64,000 nucleotides of DNA from Saprospiraceae bacterium. Lineage in GTDB: Bacteria > Bacteroidota > Bacteroidia > Chitinophagales > Saprospiraceae. Below the pieces are notes generated by a model, which was given only the letters and a program-made list of their open reading frames with translations, was not told the DNA's origin and searched no databases. Position numbers and translations under genes: made by a program. This document shows positions 1 through 10,178 of the stretch, one piece after another. Within the stretch, counting starts at the first letter, position 1, and every line of letters starts with the position of its first letter. The stretch covers positions 160,001 to 224,000 of the forward strand of contig JADJTQ010000009.1 of NCBI GenBank assembly GCA_016711125.1, read 5' to 3'.

Positions 1-1348
<1,348 letters not shown>

Positions 1349-1511
1349 TTTTTTTATTCACCTTATGGTGTCTAAAATAAATTTCACCGCGCACTCTGAC
1401 GCTATTGATTTATGCCGTTCTGGGCGCTTAATTCTTCCCATCCTATTCTTTTTTCGCTTAGGTAATGTCCTAATCGATCCTAAAATATAAGTCTCTATAG
1501 ACTTGAAAGCT

Positions 1512-1621
1512 TTTGGTGGCTTTAGCGGGGGGTCCCACCTCTTACCATTCCGAACAGAGAAGTTAAGCCCCTCAGCGCTGATGGTACTGGGTGTAAGCTC
1601 GGGAGAGTAAGTCGCTGCCAA
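1512..1621 (+). rRNA. 5S ribosomal RNA
   Basis: About 110 nt beginning TTTGGTGGC and ending GTCGCTGCCA, whose ends pair as the 5S acceptor stem. The internal CCATTCCGAACAGAGAAG motif is the diagnostic 5S loop. It lies about 160 bases after the 23S end with no tRNA in the spacer, and is followed immediately by an intrinsic terminator, as expected for the last gene of an rRNA operon. Confidence 0.96.
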
Positions 1622-1636
1622 TTTTTTTATTTTCCT

Positions 1637-1673
1637 AAAGCCTGATAAGTATCCAATCTTATCAGGCTTTTTT
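1637..1673 (+). terminator. Intrinsic terminator of the rRNA operon
   Basis: A perfect 13-bp inverted repeat (AAAGCCTGATAAG and its complement, 8-base loop) followed by a run of T, 15 bases after the 5S gene. Confidence 0.9.
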
Positions 1674-1906
1674 ATATCCCTAATTTTGTAACGAAAATTT
1701 GCGATTTCATTGCAGCCGATCCTAATCTAAAATTCTTGTCGACCGCAATTGAATAATATGACCAGCATATTTTCTGACTGAATGCTGAGAAATCTAAAAA
1801 CTGAAGTTAGCTATTGCTCTAATTTTCAGATGATTGCAGTAATCCCTGGAGTGGAAGAGTGTTCTTTTGCCCGACTAAAAGTAATCGACTTTTTCCCCTC
1901 TAATCG

Positions 1907-1937
1907 CTTGGAAAACAGCGATAATAACATATCTTTG
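1907..1937 (+). promoter_or_regulatory. Bacteroidota-type promoter for rplU-rpmA
   Basis: CTTG at 1907-1910 and TATCTTTG at 1930-1937 match the TTTG / TAnnTTTG pattern of the primary Bacteroidota sigma factor with 19 bases between them. The predicted start site would give a leader of about 15 nt before the rplU ATG at 1959. Confidence 0.55.
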
Positions 1938-1958
1938 CAGTCCTAAATTTTTTTAGAA

Positions 1959-2267
1959 ATGTTTGCAATAGTCGAGATATCAGGTCAACAGTTTAAGGTG
2001 GAAGCTGGTCAGGAAGTATTCGTACACCACCAGGATGCTGAAGAAGGAGATAAATTGACCTTCGATCAGGTGCTTTTGGTCGAAAAAGACGGAGGCGTTA
2101 CCGTAGGAAACCCTGCTGTTTCTGGTGTGGCCATTAATGCGACAGTACTTGGTCATCAAAAAGGTGATAAAGTGGTTGTGTTTAAGAAGAAACGAAGAAA
2201 AGGGTACCGGGTGAAAAATGGTCACCGGCAAAGTTTTACTAAAATTAAGGTAGATTCTATCGGGTAA
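1959..2267 (+). CDS. rplU: 50S ribosomal protein L21
   Basis: Structural protein of the large ribosomal subunit that binds 23S rRNA. The 102-residue product has the normal bL21 length and starts MFAIVEISGQQFKV, the classic L21 N-terminus. The basic stretch FKKKRRKGYRVKNGHRQ near residues 76-92 is the signature RNA-binding end. It is followed 15 bases later by rpmA, the usual rplU-rpmA pair, and sits shortly after the rRNA operon behind its own promoter-like sequence. The protein ends normally without the C-terminal extension that some Bacteroidota L21 proteins carry; here the extension is on L27 instead. Confidence 0.97.
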   Translation: MFAIVEISGQQFKVEAGQEVFVHHQDAEEGDKLTFDQVLLVEKDGGVTVGNPAVSGVAINATVLGHQKGDKVVVFKKKRRKGYRVKNGHRQSFTKIKVDSIG

Positions 2268-2282
2268 TAAAGTCAATCAATC

Positions 2283-2975
2283 ATGGCACATAAAAAAGGT
2301 GTAGGTAGTTCAGATAACGGACGGGATAGTCATAGTAACAGGCTGGGAGTGAAACTCTTCGGTGGTCAATTAGCCCGAGCGGGTAATATCATCGTTCGTC
2401 AACGCGGCACAAAATTCCATGCCGGTAATTTGGTTGGAATGGGAAAAGACCATACTCTTTTTGCCTTGACTGATGGCACTATTGTCTTTAAGAAAGGACG
2501 AAAAGACCGGACATTTATATCAGTACTGCCTTTTGATGCTGTTGTAGAGGAAAGAGCAGTACCACCGGCCAAGGCAAAACCTGCAGCTCCAATGGCTGAA
2601 GCGCCTGTCACGAAGAAAGAAAAAGTAGTATCCGAGACACCAGCACCAGCTGAAGCTATAGCTGATAATGTGGAAGTTGATGCTCCTGCAATACCAGCAG
2701 CGAAAAAAGCTGGAAAGGAAGATGATCTGAAGGTCATAGAAGGCATAGGTCCAAAATTGGAGTCGATTTTGAAGGAGGCGGGCATCTCCAATCTTAAGGT
2801 AATGTCAGAATCAGATCCAGAAAAATTGGCAGAGATCTTGGAAGGAGCGGGTAGCCGATACAAAATGTTTAACCCTACTACATGGCCAAAACAAGCCGGT
2901 CTGGCTGTAGAAGGTAAATGGGATGAACTAAAGGAGTATCAGTCAAAGCTTGACGGAGGCGTTGAGAAATCGTAA
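2283..2975 (+). CDS. rpmA: 50S ribosomal protein L27 with a C-terminal helix-hairpin-helix extension
   Basis: Residues 1-90 are ordinary bL27 (start MAHKKGVGSSDNGRDS, then the typical HAGNLVGMGKDHTLFAL and RTFISVLP), a large-subunit protein reaching towards the peptidyl-transferase centre. Typical L27 is about 85-95 residues, but this one has 230. Residues 91-145 form a low-complexity Ala/Pro/Lys/Glu linker. Residues 146-228 form a compact domain with VIEGIGPKLESILKEAGI (151-168), the GxGxK hairpin of helix-hairpin-helix nucleic-acid-binding modules, and a helical tail with a WPKQAGLAVEGKWDELK segment. No stop or frame change separates the parts, and the start and reading frame are unambiguous. 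It is co-transcribed with rplU. The role of the tail is unknown; rRNA or DNA contact is an inference from the fold. Confidence 0.95.
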   Translation: MAHKKGVGSSDNGRDSHSNRLGVKLFGGQLARAGNIIVRQRGTKFHAGNLVGMGKDHTLFALTDGTIVFKKGRKDRTFISVLPFDAVVEERAVPPAKAKPAAPMAEAPVTKKEKVVSETPAPAEAIADNVEVDAPAIPAAKKAGKEDDLKVIEGIGPKLESILKEAGISNLKVMSESDPEKLAEILEGAGSRYKMFNPTTWPKQAGLAVEGKWDELKEYQSKLDGGVEKS

Positions 2976-3128
2976 CTGGAACCTTGCTTCTGTACAATTT
3001 CGAAATTAGCAAGAGGTAGGATAGTCGCTTGATTGCATTGAAGGCTGTAGTGATCCTGTCTCTTTAGAAGAGACTCGCCAAAGAAATAGGTTAACGGTCG
3101 GTATTCTACTCCAATCCAATCAGGGTGA

Positions 3129-3859
3129 TTAGAGACGTCGTACTTCTTTCTGCTCGATCCATCCGCTGGTACCATCAGCCAGATCAATGTAATACCAAGG
3201 CCCGACCTGCTCTAAAATCCGCACTTTATAACCGGCACTAAGATTAGCAATTCCCAAATCAGAGACTTCAGGCTTATCATAAAGCGGTGTCTGGTTTTGC
3301 CATATGATCGCCATTCGGTGATTGGTGTGATCGTAATTTCGCTCAAATAGGAGCAGTACCAAAGTTACTATCCAAAAAGATCCGAGAATGTATAACCACA
3401 CAGCCAAATTACCAGGCCTGAACCAAAGGAGAACAACTAAGATCAAAAACAGGGAAGAAAGAAGAACCGAAAGAAAGTTGGAACCGGTGTGACTCTTTAT
3501 AGTTTCTATCACTCCGGTCAATGGGAATCTAGGAAAACTATATAAGTCATCTATTTGTTCCCGTGCAAATCGAAGATTCTTCTGGATGGCACTATGTAAA
3601 GGGGCTTCTTGAAGACCCTTCTCCAGGTAAAATCGGGCTGCAGACCAATCTTGTTGTTTGATATAGGCGGTGCCAAGATTGTGATAAATGGAAGCTGAAC
3701 CATAGTCCTTTGAGACAATACTTTCATAGAGCTGAATGGCATCACTAATCGAACCTCTCTCAAAAGCTTCATTGGCAAGTTTGAAGGTGTCAGCTGGCAA
3801 TGCAGCAAAGCCGTTGAAAAAGATAGGAATAGGCTTACTATTGCTAATGCTGTCTTCAT
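3129..3859 (-). CDS. BatE-like TPR / SH3-like membrane protein (frameshifted at the signal peptide)
   Basis: TPR repeats occupy roughly the first half (FKLANEAFERGSISDAIQLYE, YHNLGTAYIKQQDWSAARFY). Two adjacent membrane helices follow (VLLSSLFLILVVLLWF and VWLYILGSFWIVTLVLLLF), then a C-terminal bacterial SH3-like domain ending in GPWYYIDLADGTSGWI. This is the architecture of BatE-type proteins of the Bacteroidota aerotolerance cluster, although no BatA-D genes are adjacent. The open frame could start at 3869 (MLFNEDS...), but a convincing signal peptide, MKTALAIVSLFLSF, starts at 3859 in another frame and joins the TPR part if one T is added to the run at 3817-3821. I take 3859 as the true start. 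It overlaps the stop of the OstA-like gene as ATGA, so the two are probably translationally coupled. Confidence 0.75.
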
Positions 3860-5704
3860 TGAATAACAATCTTTGTTAGGTCTTGAATCGATTTGGGTCT
3901 TTCAGCTCCGCGCCAGTTGAACCCCTCTAGTTTTAACGCTTCAGCATTAACATCTTGTATAGGGTGAAAAGTGGCCTTAGGATTATCATAAAGACAGTCT
4001 GCTTCACGGTATTGCCCGCAAACCGTATCAGCATACTGCTACAGAGGGTCTCATTGACACCGATGTAGGCTTTAATATCATCTAAAACATAATAAATAGA
4101 TGATGCATTACCGTTGATCAGCATCCGGTCGATTTCTCCTTCCACAAAGTAGGCAGTAATCTCCTTCCCCTTCATTTGATTATATAGTATCTGATCTTCC
4201 GAATTGATGATAAAAGCGTTCTTATTGAGGTAAATCTTCTCGATGTTTTCATCCACCAGTTGAATACTTACAGAATCCGCCTCAAATTGTGAGGTATCTG
4301 ACCAAATCACCGGATCGTTATACAAGTGAAAGATGGAGTCTTGCGATGAATAAGAAAGTGAATCACAGATGGCTTGCAAGTCGTGCTTGAAAATCTTCAC
4401 ATCATAGTAGGCATGAAACACCCGAAAGGTGTCCTTGTCGCTGATCTGCTGAACCGACAACAAAGTGTCAGCAGACAGCAATAGTGAGTCATCTTCAATT
4501 TTGTTGATGAGTAGGGGTCTCCCACCGAAAGCTTTTAAGTATTTAGTAGAATCCACATAATGCGCCTGATTGCAGATGATCGTGTAGTTTGATGAAGTAT
4601 CCCGCCAAAATATGTTACCCGCGGCATATCCCACGCCTGATTCATTGTCAAAATCGATCGTATCTGCCTCGAGGAATTGTGGGGCATTTTCGATCGACGC
4701 CCGTGATTTGGATATCAATTTATCCTCATTCACATTATAGAGTAGTGACTGAGATCGCATAGTTCGGATCGAATCTTTAAAGTAAGCGTGACCTTGCAAG
4801 GTTAATAGTTTTTCTTCCTGGCGATAGATAATAGTGTCCGCTTTAGCTTCCTTACCTGGCTCGCTAAGAGAGGCATTATGTAAAAGGGTAACTATCTTGG
4901 AATTCCCATCGTAATGAATTGAATCACCGAGAGCCACTTGCTCGCCATCGACGTACTGTGCATTCTGAGTAAATAAGGCGAGTTTATTGACCATGTCAAA
5001 ATAACCGGCCTCGCAGTAGACTTTACTGCCATTTGTAAGTTCGATACGGGTTGGTCCCAGAAAATAGGCTTTTGTTCTCCGGTATTGTAAAGCAAGGTAT
5101 CTGCAAAAAGTTCAAAATCTTCGTTTTGTATGTACACACTGTCTTTGAAGTAGACCTCTTCGGTTTGAAGAAAAAATGTCCCTTTACGACTGTAGAGAAA
5201 TATGGTGTCGTTGGTGAGCGTTGCTCCATGATCGTATTGTGCGATCCTGGTTTTGGTATTATAGGCTAGTGAGTCGGTAAATAGTTTTTGTGTTTTACTC
5301 TGCATCACAACCGAATCTCGCAAATAAGCATCTTTGGAATCACCATTAAACTGGAGACGCCCGGCAAAGACACTCACAGAGTCCCATTGTTGAAGCAAAA
5401 CATTACCTACCGCGGTCAAATAATTGTTTTCTTTTTTCGCTGAATCACACTGCATGAACAGACTGTCTTGATGCAATAGCACATTGCCAGTCAATATCAG
5501 GATCTCCTCATTAAGGGTACCAACCAGTTTTTCAACCTTATCGGCTTTGTCAATCGTGACCAGGCTCGATTTGCTGGTGTCGGACTGCTCTGTAATCCCC
5601 TGCGAATATCCAGTGATCATGGAGCCGAATAAACTTAGAGTAAGTAGAAAACGCAAAGCGAATATAGTTTCGATAGAAAACGTTGTGAAGTTGGGATTGA
5701 GCAA
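3856..5704 (-). CDS. OstA-like / LptA-domain protein, probable LPS transport (two frameshifts)
   Basis: About 615 residues of repeating beta-jellyroll organic-solvent-tolerance (OstA) units with a signal sequence (LRFLLTLSLFGSMITGYSQ). Recurrent elements such as LTGNVLLHQDSLFMQCDSA, KGTFFLQTEEVYFKDSV and ADTLLYN are typical of the Bacteroidota OstA-like protein, a presumed periplasmic carrier of lipopolysaccharide. The frame is broken near 5048-5052 (adding one A joins IFWDQ to TRIELTNGSKVYCEAG) and near 3990-3992 (adding one T gives TVFYDNPKATFHPIQD). With both corrections the protein runs to the TGA at 3856-3858, inside the start codon of the BatE-like gene. The uncorrected fragments are 4892-5704 and 3933-4994. 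Confidence 0.8.
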
Positions 5705-5730
5705 GATTTACATTTAAGATTAACACAAAG

Positions 5731-6873
5731 TTAACGGGAGACAATTTGATCAGCCGCTGCTTGGCCCACTAGAGCTCCTATTGATATCCCCATCCCTCCC
5801 ATACGACAAGCCATAAAGATACGATCTGAGCGCCATTCCAAAATTGGTGATTTTTTACTTCCCAACCCCAAAATACCGCTCCATTGATAATCTATCGTAA
5901 AATGTTGATTTGGAATGATCTTGTTTCGCAATAGGTCCTCCAGGTGCAGCACTACATTGTCCGTATTACTCAGTTGGTCGGTGTGTTCCTGAGTTCCAAA
6001 TCGATGTCGGGCGCCCCCAAGGAGTATCCGGTTTTCGACGGGTCGGAAGTAGACATAACCAAAATCATGATGGTAAACCCCCTTGAGTTTTAAATTGGGT
6101 ATCGGTGAGGTTACAATTACTTGATTTCGAGCCGGATAGAGATCTATACCAGGAACCAGGTGAGGAGTAAATGCATTGGTGGCCAGTAATAAGAAGTCCG
6201 ACTCCAGTTCAATCCCATGAGCATCCACGATGGCTGAGTCACCGTTGTCATGGATGCTTGAGACCTCTACCCCATTGAGAAAATGTATTTCTTGTGCATG
6301 ACATTTGGCCATGAGTGTGCGCATCATTTTTCCCGGGTTAATAGCTGCCTCATACTGGCAGGAGATCAATCCGTGAAATCTTTTAAGTCCATGATCATCG
6401 ACTTGGGTGTCCAATTTAAAAACATCTTTGCCGATAAACGAAAGCGATTGATTTAATTGCTGGAGAGCCTTTGTACAGCGTTCCCATAAATCAAACTGGG
6501 TATCGTCAAAAACTTCATAACCGCCACAAGCTTGATAATTCAGACCCTGGTCAGAGACCAGGTTTCTTAACATTTTGAGACCCTTCCACCGCTTCTGAAC
6601 AAATTCAACCATAGTATCCCAGCCCGAGGCATCCATATCCGCTAAAAGCTCAGAAGGACTTCCAAAACAAGCAAAACCGGCGTTTTTTGTACTAGCTCCC
6701 TGGGGCAAAGTGCCGCGATCTATGACTAAGATTGACCAATTGGGTTTGGCACTTTTGATCGACAAGGCCGCAGAAAGACCAACGATTCCGGTTCCGATGA
6801 TAATCAGATTGTGTTTTTGGAGAAAAGCAGTTCTTTCCCAATAGCTGAGTGATGTACCGAGCCCTGTTGTCAT
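5731..6873 (-). CDS. FAD-dependent oxidoreductase (DAO / DadA-like family)
   Basis: 380 residues with a Rossmann FAD-binding motif IIIGTGIVGLSAALSI near residues 24-39, followed by an acidic strand end VIDRG, as in D-amino-acid or glycine oxidase type flavoproteins. The C-terminus has the second FAD-contact block (RMGGMGISIGALVGQAAAD). Middle segments such as STKNAGFACFGSPSELL and PARNQVIVTSPIP also resemble this family. The substrate cannot be read from the sequence. The first 20 residues before the FAD strand are longer than usual, so an internal start is possible. It lies 26 bases upstream of the OstA-like gene on the same strand and may be co-transcribed with it. It is divergent from the DUF4293 gene, 49 bases away. 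Confidence 0.85.
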   Translation of the reverse strand: MTTGLGTSLSYWERTAFLQKHNLIIIGTGIVGLSAALSIKSAKPNWSILVIDRGTLPQGASTKNAGFACFGSPSELLADMDASGWDTMVEFVQKRWKGLKMLRNLVSDQGLNYQACGGYEVFDDTQFDLWERCTKALQQLNQSLSFIGKDVFKLDTQVDDHGLKRFHGLISCQYEAAINPGKMMRTLMAKCHAQEIHFLNGVEVSSIHDNGDSAIVDAHGIELESDFLLLATNAFTPHLVPGIDLYPARNQVIVTSPIPNLKLKGVYHHDFGYVYFRPVENRILLGGARHRFGTQEHTDQLSNTDNVVLHLEDLLRNKIIPNQHFTIDYQWSGILGLGSKKSPILEWRSDRIFMACRMGGMGISIGALVGQAAADQIVSR

Positions 6874-6894
6874 TCAATAAATTTAGTAATTTCG
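6867..6894 (+). promoter_or_regulatory. Candidate promoter for the DUF4293 gene
   Basis: TTG at 6867-6869 and TAATTTCG at 6887-6894 resemble the TTTG / TAnnTTTG pattern with one mismatch and 17 bases of spacing. It overlaps the 5' end of the divergent oxidoreductase gene. Confidence 0.3.
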
Positions 6895-6922
6895 ACCACG
6901 AAAGTTTCAAAATAAAAGCCCA

Positions 6923-7381
6923 ATGATACAACGTCTACAAAGTGTCTTTTTGGTTCTTACGGCCGCAGTCATGGCACTTTTGTTTACCAAACCTATGTCT
7001 TTCATTAGTATAGACCAGGCACTCCCATCAGACACCGTTCAGAGCATGCTGGCAGATGGCAGCTTTAGCACCCAGGATCATCTAATATTATTGGTCTTGG
7101 TCATTCTAGGTATCCTGCTTCCGGTGGTTACCCTTTTTCTCTATAAAAACAGACCACTCCAAATGAAGCTAAGTAGATTGACTATTGCCCTGGTTGTACT
7201 GAGTGTTGTGCTCACCTTGATTCTATTTTACCAGGACTATCAAAAAATGGCAGTTGGTACCGAAGTGACAGTGCAGTATGGATATCTAATGCTCGTTCTG
7301 GCGATTCTTTTTTTAGTGCTTGCGCTGCGCTATATCCGTAAGGATGAAAAACTGGTGAGGTCAGCTGATCGTCTGCGTTAA
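6923..7381 (+). CDS. DUF4293 family integral membrane protein
   Basis: 152 residues starting MIQRLQSVFLVLTAAVMAL, the characteristic opening of the DUF4293 family found across Bacteroidota. There are four hydrophobic segments (about residues 5-25, 55-73, 83-102 and 116-136) separated by short loops, ending with a basic cytoplasmic tail (RYIRKDEKLVRSADRLR). It is a small inner-membrane protein of unknown function. It stands alone on the plus strand, divergent from the FAD oxidoreductase, and is followed by about 480 bases without a gene. Confidence 0.88.
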   Translation: MIQRLQSVFLVLTAAVMALLFTKPMSFISIDQALPSDTVQSMLADGSFSTQDHLILLVLVILGILLPVVTLFLYKNRPLQMKLSRLTIALVVLSVVLTLILFYQDYQKMAVGTEVTVQYGYLMLVLAILFLVLALRYIRKDEKLVRSADRLR

Positions 7382-7863
7382 GTGAGATCACGGCTTTGAT
7401 TAGCTTCTCTTCCGACTATTGAAAGTGTGATCCTAAACAATAGAAAACTAGTGCAGAATCATCTATTTTCTTGAGTATGACAACTTCCATAGGTTAGCTC
7501 AATCATCAAAATTTCTGCTGAAGAAAGGCTACAAGCATGGCATGTACTAAATAGTGATGTTGCAAGCTTGATTTTTTTCAACCGCTCTACCGCTCAACCG
7601 CCAAAGTCATTGGCCCGGGTCCTCCCTCAGTCGGGAAGTACAGGGCTCGGGAGAGGGAGGATCATCGAAACCTTGTGGAGTACCGGACAATATGCAATAT
7701 CTCTTCTTCGGATGAATCGGTCGGTATCAGGATTTCGGTTCGAAATAAAATAATCTGGCTAATAGTGCCACGACCATATAGAATGCTGGTCTGGAAAAGA
7801 AGAGAGCATTTATACCTTGATCCTCGACCCCAACCGTCAACTAATACTGTACACATAACTAAA
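7382..7863. other. Intergenic region with no supported gene
   Basis: Several overlapping short frames exist here, but none has a plausible start context or a recognisable product. The only structure noticed is an 8-bp inverted repeat (CCTCCCTC at 7621-7628 and GAGGGAGG at 7654-7661), which could fold into a stem with a 25-base loop. The stretch separates two transcription units. Confidence 0.5.
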
Positions 7864-7898
7864 TAAAAAACCCGAATCAAAATTGATTGATTCGGGTT
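7864..7898 (-). terminator. Intrinsic terminator of the exbB-exbD operon
   Basis: On the minus strand, AACCCGAATCA pairs perfectly with TGATTCGGGTT across an 8-base loop and is followed by a run of T (complement of 7865-7870). It lies about 28 bases beyond the stop codon of the last exbD gene. Confidence 0.88.
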
Positions 7899-7925
7899 CT
7901 GGTTAATGGTATAAATTTGAAAATC

Positions 7926-8396
7926 CTACCTTGTTTGTTTCGGTCTTGCCGAATAATTTACTTTCAGTTGACCCGACTTACGAAGAACGGTTTTTACGTC
8001 AGATACGATACCCATAGTTACGTCGCCATCTACTTTGAGAGAGCTGGTAATTTGAGGTCTTTGGGGTTCGGGAACCTTGATCTTATGTTGTTCCAGAAAC
8101 AAAGGTATGTCATGTTCGCTGGCAAATTTGTCACCAAGTTGTATCCTGGGCTTGGTACCATAAAGTGCTTGAAATTTTTCAACCGGTCGCCCGATCCAAA
8201 TATGATTGACCAATGATTTCTGTTCAAGTTTTTGAAGCTGGGTAGCCTCTGGAACGAGCACCTTTACTTTACGCTCCCCGTCTCTCAATACGGTAACCAC
8301 CATAAAGAAAAACAGAAGCATAAATATGATGTCCGGAAGAGAAGCGGTCGAAACTTCTGGTTTTGCTTTTCCTCTTTTTTTACTAAAATGTGCCAT
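7926..8396 (-). CDS. exbD: ExbD/TolR family protein (second of two)
   Basis: 156 residues. An N-terminal basic stretch (SKKRGKAKPEVSTASLPD) is followed by one membrane helix (IIFMLLFFFMVVTVL) and a periplasmic domain. The helix is preceded by the Asp-containing entry (LPDIIFML) that carries the proton-conducting Asp in ExbD/TolR. It forms the stator/coupling part of a proton-motive-force engine energising TonB-type outer-membrane transport or a similar process. It is the last gene of a four-gene operon, with 6 bases between it and the preceding exbD, and is followed by a strong terminator. Confidence 0.93.
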   Translation of the reverse strand: MAHFSKKRGKAKPEVSTASLPDIIFMLLFFFMVVTVLRDGERKVKVLVPEATQLQKLEQKSLVNHIWIGRPVEKFQALYGTKPRIQLGDKFASEHDIPLFLEQHKIKVPEPQRPQITSSLKVDGDVTMGIVSDVKTVLRKSGQLKVNYSARPKQTR

Positions 8397-8402
8397 CTTA
8401 AA

Positions 8403-8960
8403 TTAATTTTCTTCTCCAAAATTAGTAGGTTCAGCCTCAGATAAAACCATGGGTATTTTGTCTTTGATCGCCCTTTTATAGGCCGTAGGGAGGTCGTCGC
8501 TATAAGGTATCCCATATAGTTTCTTACACTCCTGATCCCACAGTTCGTCGTATGCGGCCTTCAATTCATTGTATACGGCGAGGTATTGTTTGTAACTCGT
8601 GCCCCGGTCGTTTTTTAAAGAGATAATTGCATTTTTAGGGTCGGTAGACAAATCCTCGCGTCTTTGAGGATTGGAGATAAATTCTTTTGCTCGCTCCCTT
8701 AGATCCAAGATATCTGTTAATTCACCTCTCACAAGTAGTTGATCCTGTGCATTCACAAGAACTGAAAATACGTTTCGCGACTTCATCTGCTGCACCTCTG
8801 GTGCCTCATCCGACCACGGAGGCAATTTAACCGTAATACCCTTATCAACATCAATGGTGGTTGTGACCAAAAAGAATATCAGCAGAAGAAAGGCAATGTC
8901 TGCCATTGATCCTGCATTGATTTCATTCTTCATCCGGTCACGACTACTTGTTCTTGCCAT
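8403..8960 (-). CDS. exbD: ExbD/TolR family protein (first of two)
   Basis: 185 residues with the ExbD layout: a short cytoplasmic tail, the segment MADIAFLLLIFFLVTTTI with the Asp at the membrane entry, then a periplasmic domain. It is longer than the neighbouring paralogue because of a C-terminal periplasmic extension containing a helical region (YLAVYNELKAAYDELWDQECKKLYG). Two non-identical ExbD proteins in tandem are common in Bacteroidota; they may form a heteromeric stator pair, which is inference. It is spaced 7 bases from the upstream membrane-protein gene. Confidence 0.93.
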   Translation of the reverse strand: MARTSSRDRMKNEINAGSMADIAFLLLIFFLVTTTIDVDKGITVKLPPWSDEAPEVQQMKSRNVFSVLVNAQDQLLVRGELTDILDLRERAKEFISNPQRREDLSTDPKNAIISLKNDRGTSYKQYLAVYNELKAAYDELWDQECKKLYGIPYSDDLPTAYKRAIKDKIPMVLSEAEPTNFGEEN

Positions 8961-8967
8961 GATCTTA

Positions 8968-9438
8968 TTATTTAAAAAGGTTCCTTATTTCTGAAAAGAC
9001 AAAAGCAGCTACCGCCAATCCACCCAGAATTAGGGTCGATTTAATTCCGGCGCTGACGCCCTTACTTTGAGTTTCGGTCAAACCAAATTCTTTCACCGCC
9101 TCTGCAACTGGTCCGGTAGTTTCAGGTACAGACATGCCATACAATACAGCAAATGCAATAACCAATACTACCAAAGCAACTATACCCTTGATAGCTCCTT
9201 TTGGATTGCTGATCATCTGATATATCGCAAACAAAACGGCTACTACCGCGCAGACAATGAATAAAATGATCGTCAATTGGATGCCGATATCAAAGATGGT
9301 CGAAGCATATTGATCTTCTTTCGACAATGCATTAAAACCATCGATACCAGAAAATACACTGACCAGAAATATGAGAATGACCAGCAGTCCCACTCCGAAA
9401 GCTGCAACCTGCCCGTGTTTTGTTAAAAGCTTATACAT
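8968..9438 (-). CDS. Small multi-helix membrane protein of the exbB-exbD operon, function unknown
   Basis: 156 residues with about four hydrophobic helices (around residues 12-29, 51-72, 85-103 and 132-148), ending with a short basic cytoplasmic tail (EIRNLFK). It is not an ExbB or ExbD. It is placed tightly between exbB (20 bases upstream) and the first exbD (7 bases downstream), which implies co-expression and probably a role with the ExbB-ExbD proton channel. A similar membrane protein is, as far as I recall, often seen at this position in Bacteroidota; its function is not established. Confidence 0.85.
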   Translation of the reverse strand: MYKLLTKHGQVAAFGVGLLVILIFLVSVFSGIDGFNALSKEDQYASTIFDIGIQLTIILFIVCAVVAVLFAIYQMISNPKGAIKGIVALVVLVIAFAVLYGMSVPETTGPVAEAVKEFGLTETQSKGVSAGIKSTLILGGLAVAAFVFSEIRNLFK

Positions 9439-9458
9439 ATTAATTCCAGCTTTTGTAG

Positions 9459-10178
9459 TTATTTAAAAATGTTGTTTCGAGCCAACAGATCAACTAATCC
9501 TACCGATGCATCTTCCATTTTATTTACAATACCATCGATTTTTGACACGATGTAATTATAAAAGATCTGAAGAATAATCGCTACGACAAGTCCGAATACT
9601 GTGGTAAGAAGCGCGACTTTAATACCTCCGGCCACAACCGAGGGTGAAAGGTCACCTACCGCTTCGATACGGTCAAATGCCTGGATCATACCGATTACCG
9701 TACCCATAAATCCAAGCATCGGAGCAATGGCGATAAACAATGAGATCCAAACCAAGCCCTTTTCCAGCAAACCCATTTGAACACTACCATAAGAGGTGAT
9801 CGCTTTTTCGACTGCATCAGGACCATTTGGGGCATTGCGTAAACCCTCATACAATACGCTGGCGGTTGGGCCAGGAGTCGATTTACATACTTCCATGGCA
9901 CCTTCAAGATCATTTTCAGTAAGGCGTTCATCAATACGTCGCATCAATTTGTCCGTATTGGTTGTGGCTAGATTCAAGGTAATGATACGCTCTATACAAA
10001 ATGCAAGACCCAATATAAGGCAGATCAAAACTGTGCTCATGAAGCGCCAGTCCCCTTCAATAAAATATTGCTTCAGAATCTGAAGACCAGAAGCCGATTC
10101 TGATTGTGCAGCGGCCTCAACGGCACCAAATGACGCTGCAATTCCAAAAACAAACAGCAGTGCAAGTACTTTTCGCAT
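9459..10178 (-). CDS. exbB: MotA/TolQ/ExbB proton channel family protein
   Basis: 239 residues: an N-terminal signal-like helix (VLALLFVFGIAASFGAVEA), a first channel helix (STVLICLILGLAFCIERI), a cytoplasmic stretch, then the hallmark pair of helices (LVWISLFIAIAPMLGFMGTV and IKVALLTTVFGLVVAII). The segment LGFMGTVIGMIQAFD with VAGGIKVALLTTVFGL is the conserved TolQ/ExbB core. It assembles as a pentameric inner-membrane channel around ExbD and uses the proton motive force. It is the first gene of the operon. SusC-type TonB-dependent transport elsewhere in the window would need such a motor, but the operon's true partner could also be another system. Confidence 0.94.
   Translation of the reverse strand: MRKVLALLFVFGIAASFGAVEAAAQSESASGLQILKQYFIEGDWRFMSTVLICLILGLAFCIERIITLNLATTNTDKLMRRIDERLTENDLEGAMEVCKSTPGPTASVLYEGLRNAPNGPDAVEKAITSYGSVQMGLLEKGLVWISLFIAIAPMLGFMGTVIGMIQAFDRIEAVGDLSPSVVAGGIKVALLTTVFGLVVAIILQIFYNYIVSKIDGIVNKMEDASVGLVDLLARNNIFK

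Noticed and set aside
5484..5717. Plus-strand frame over the OstA-like gene
   Set aside because: Antisense shadow of a well-supported gene.
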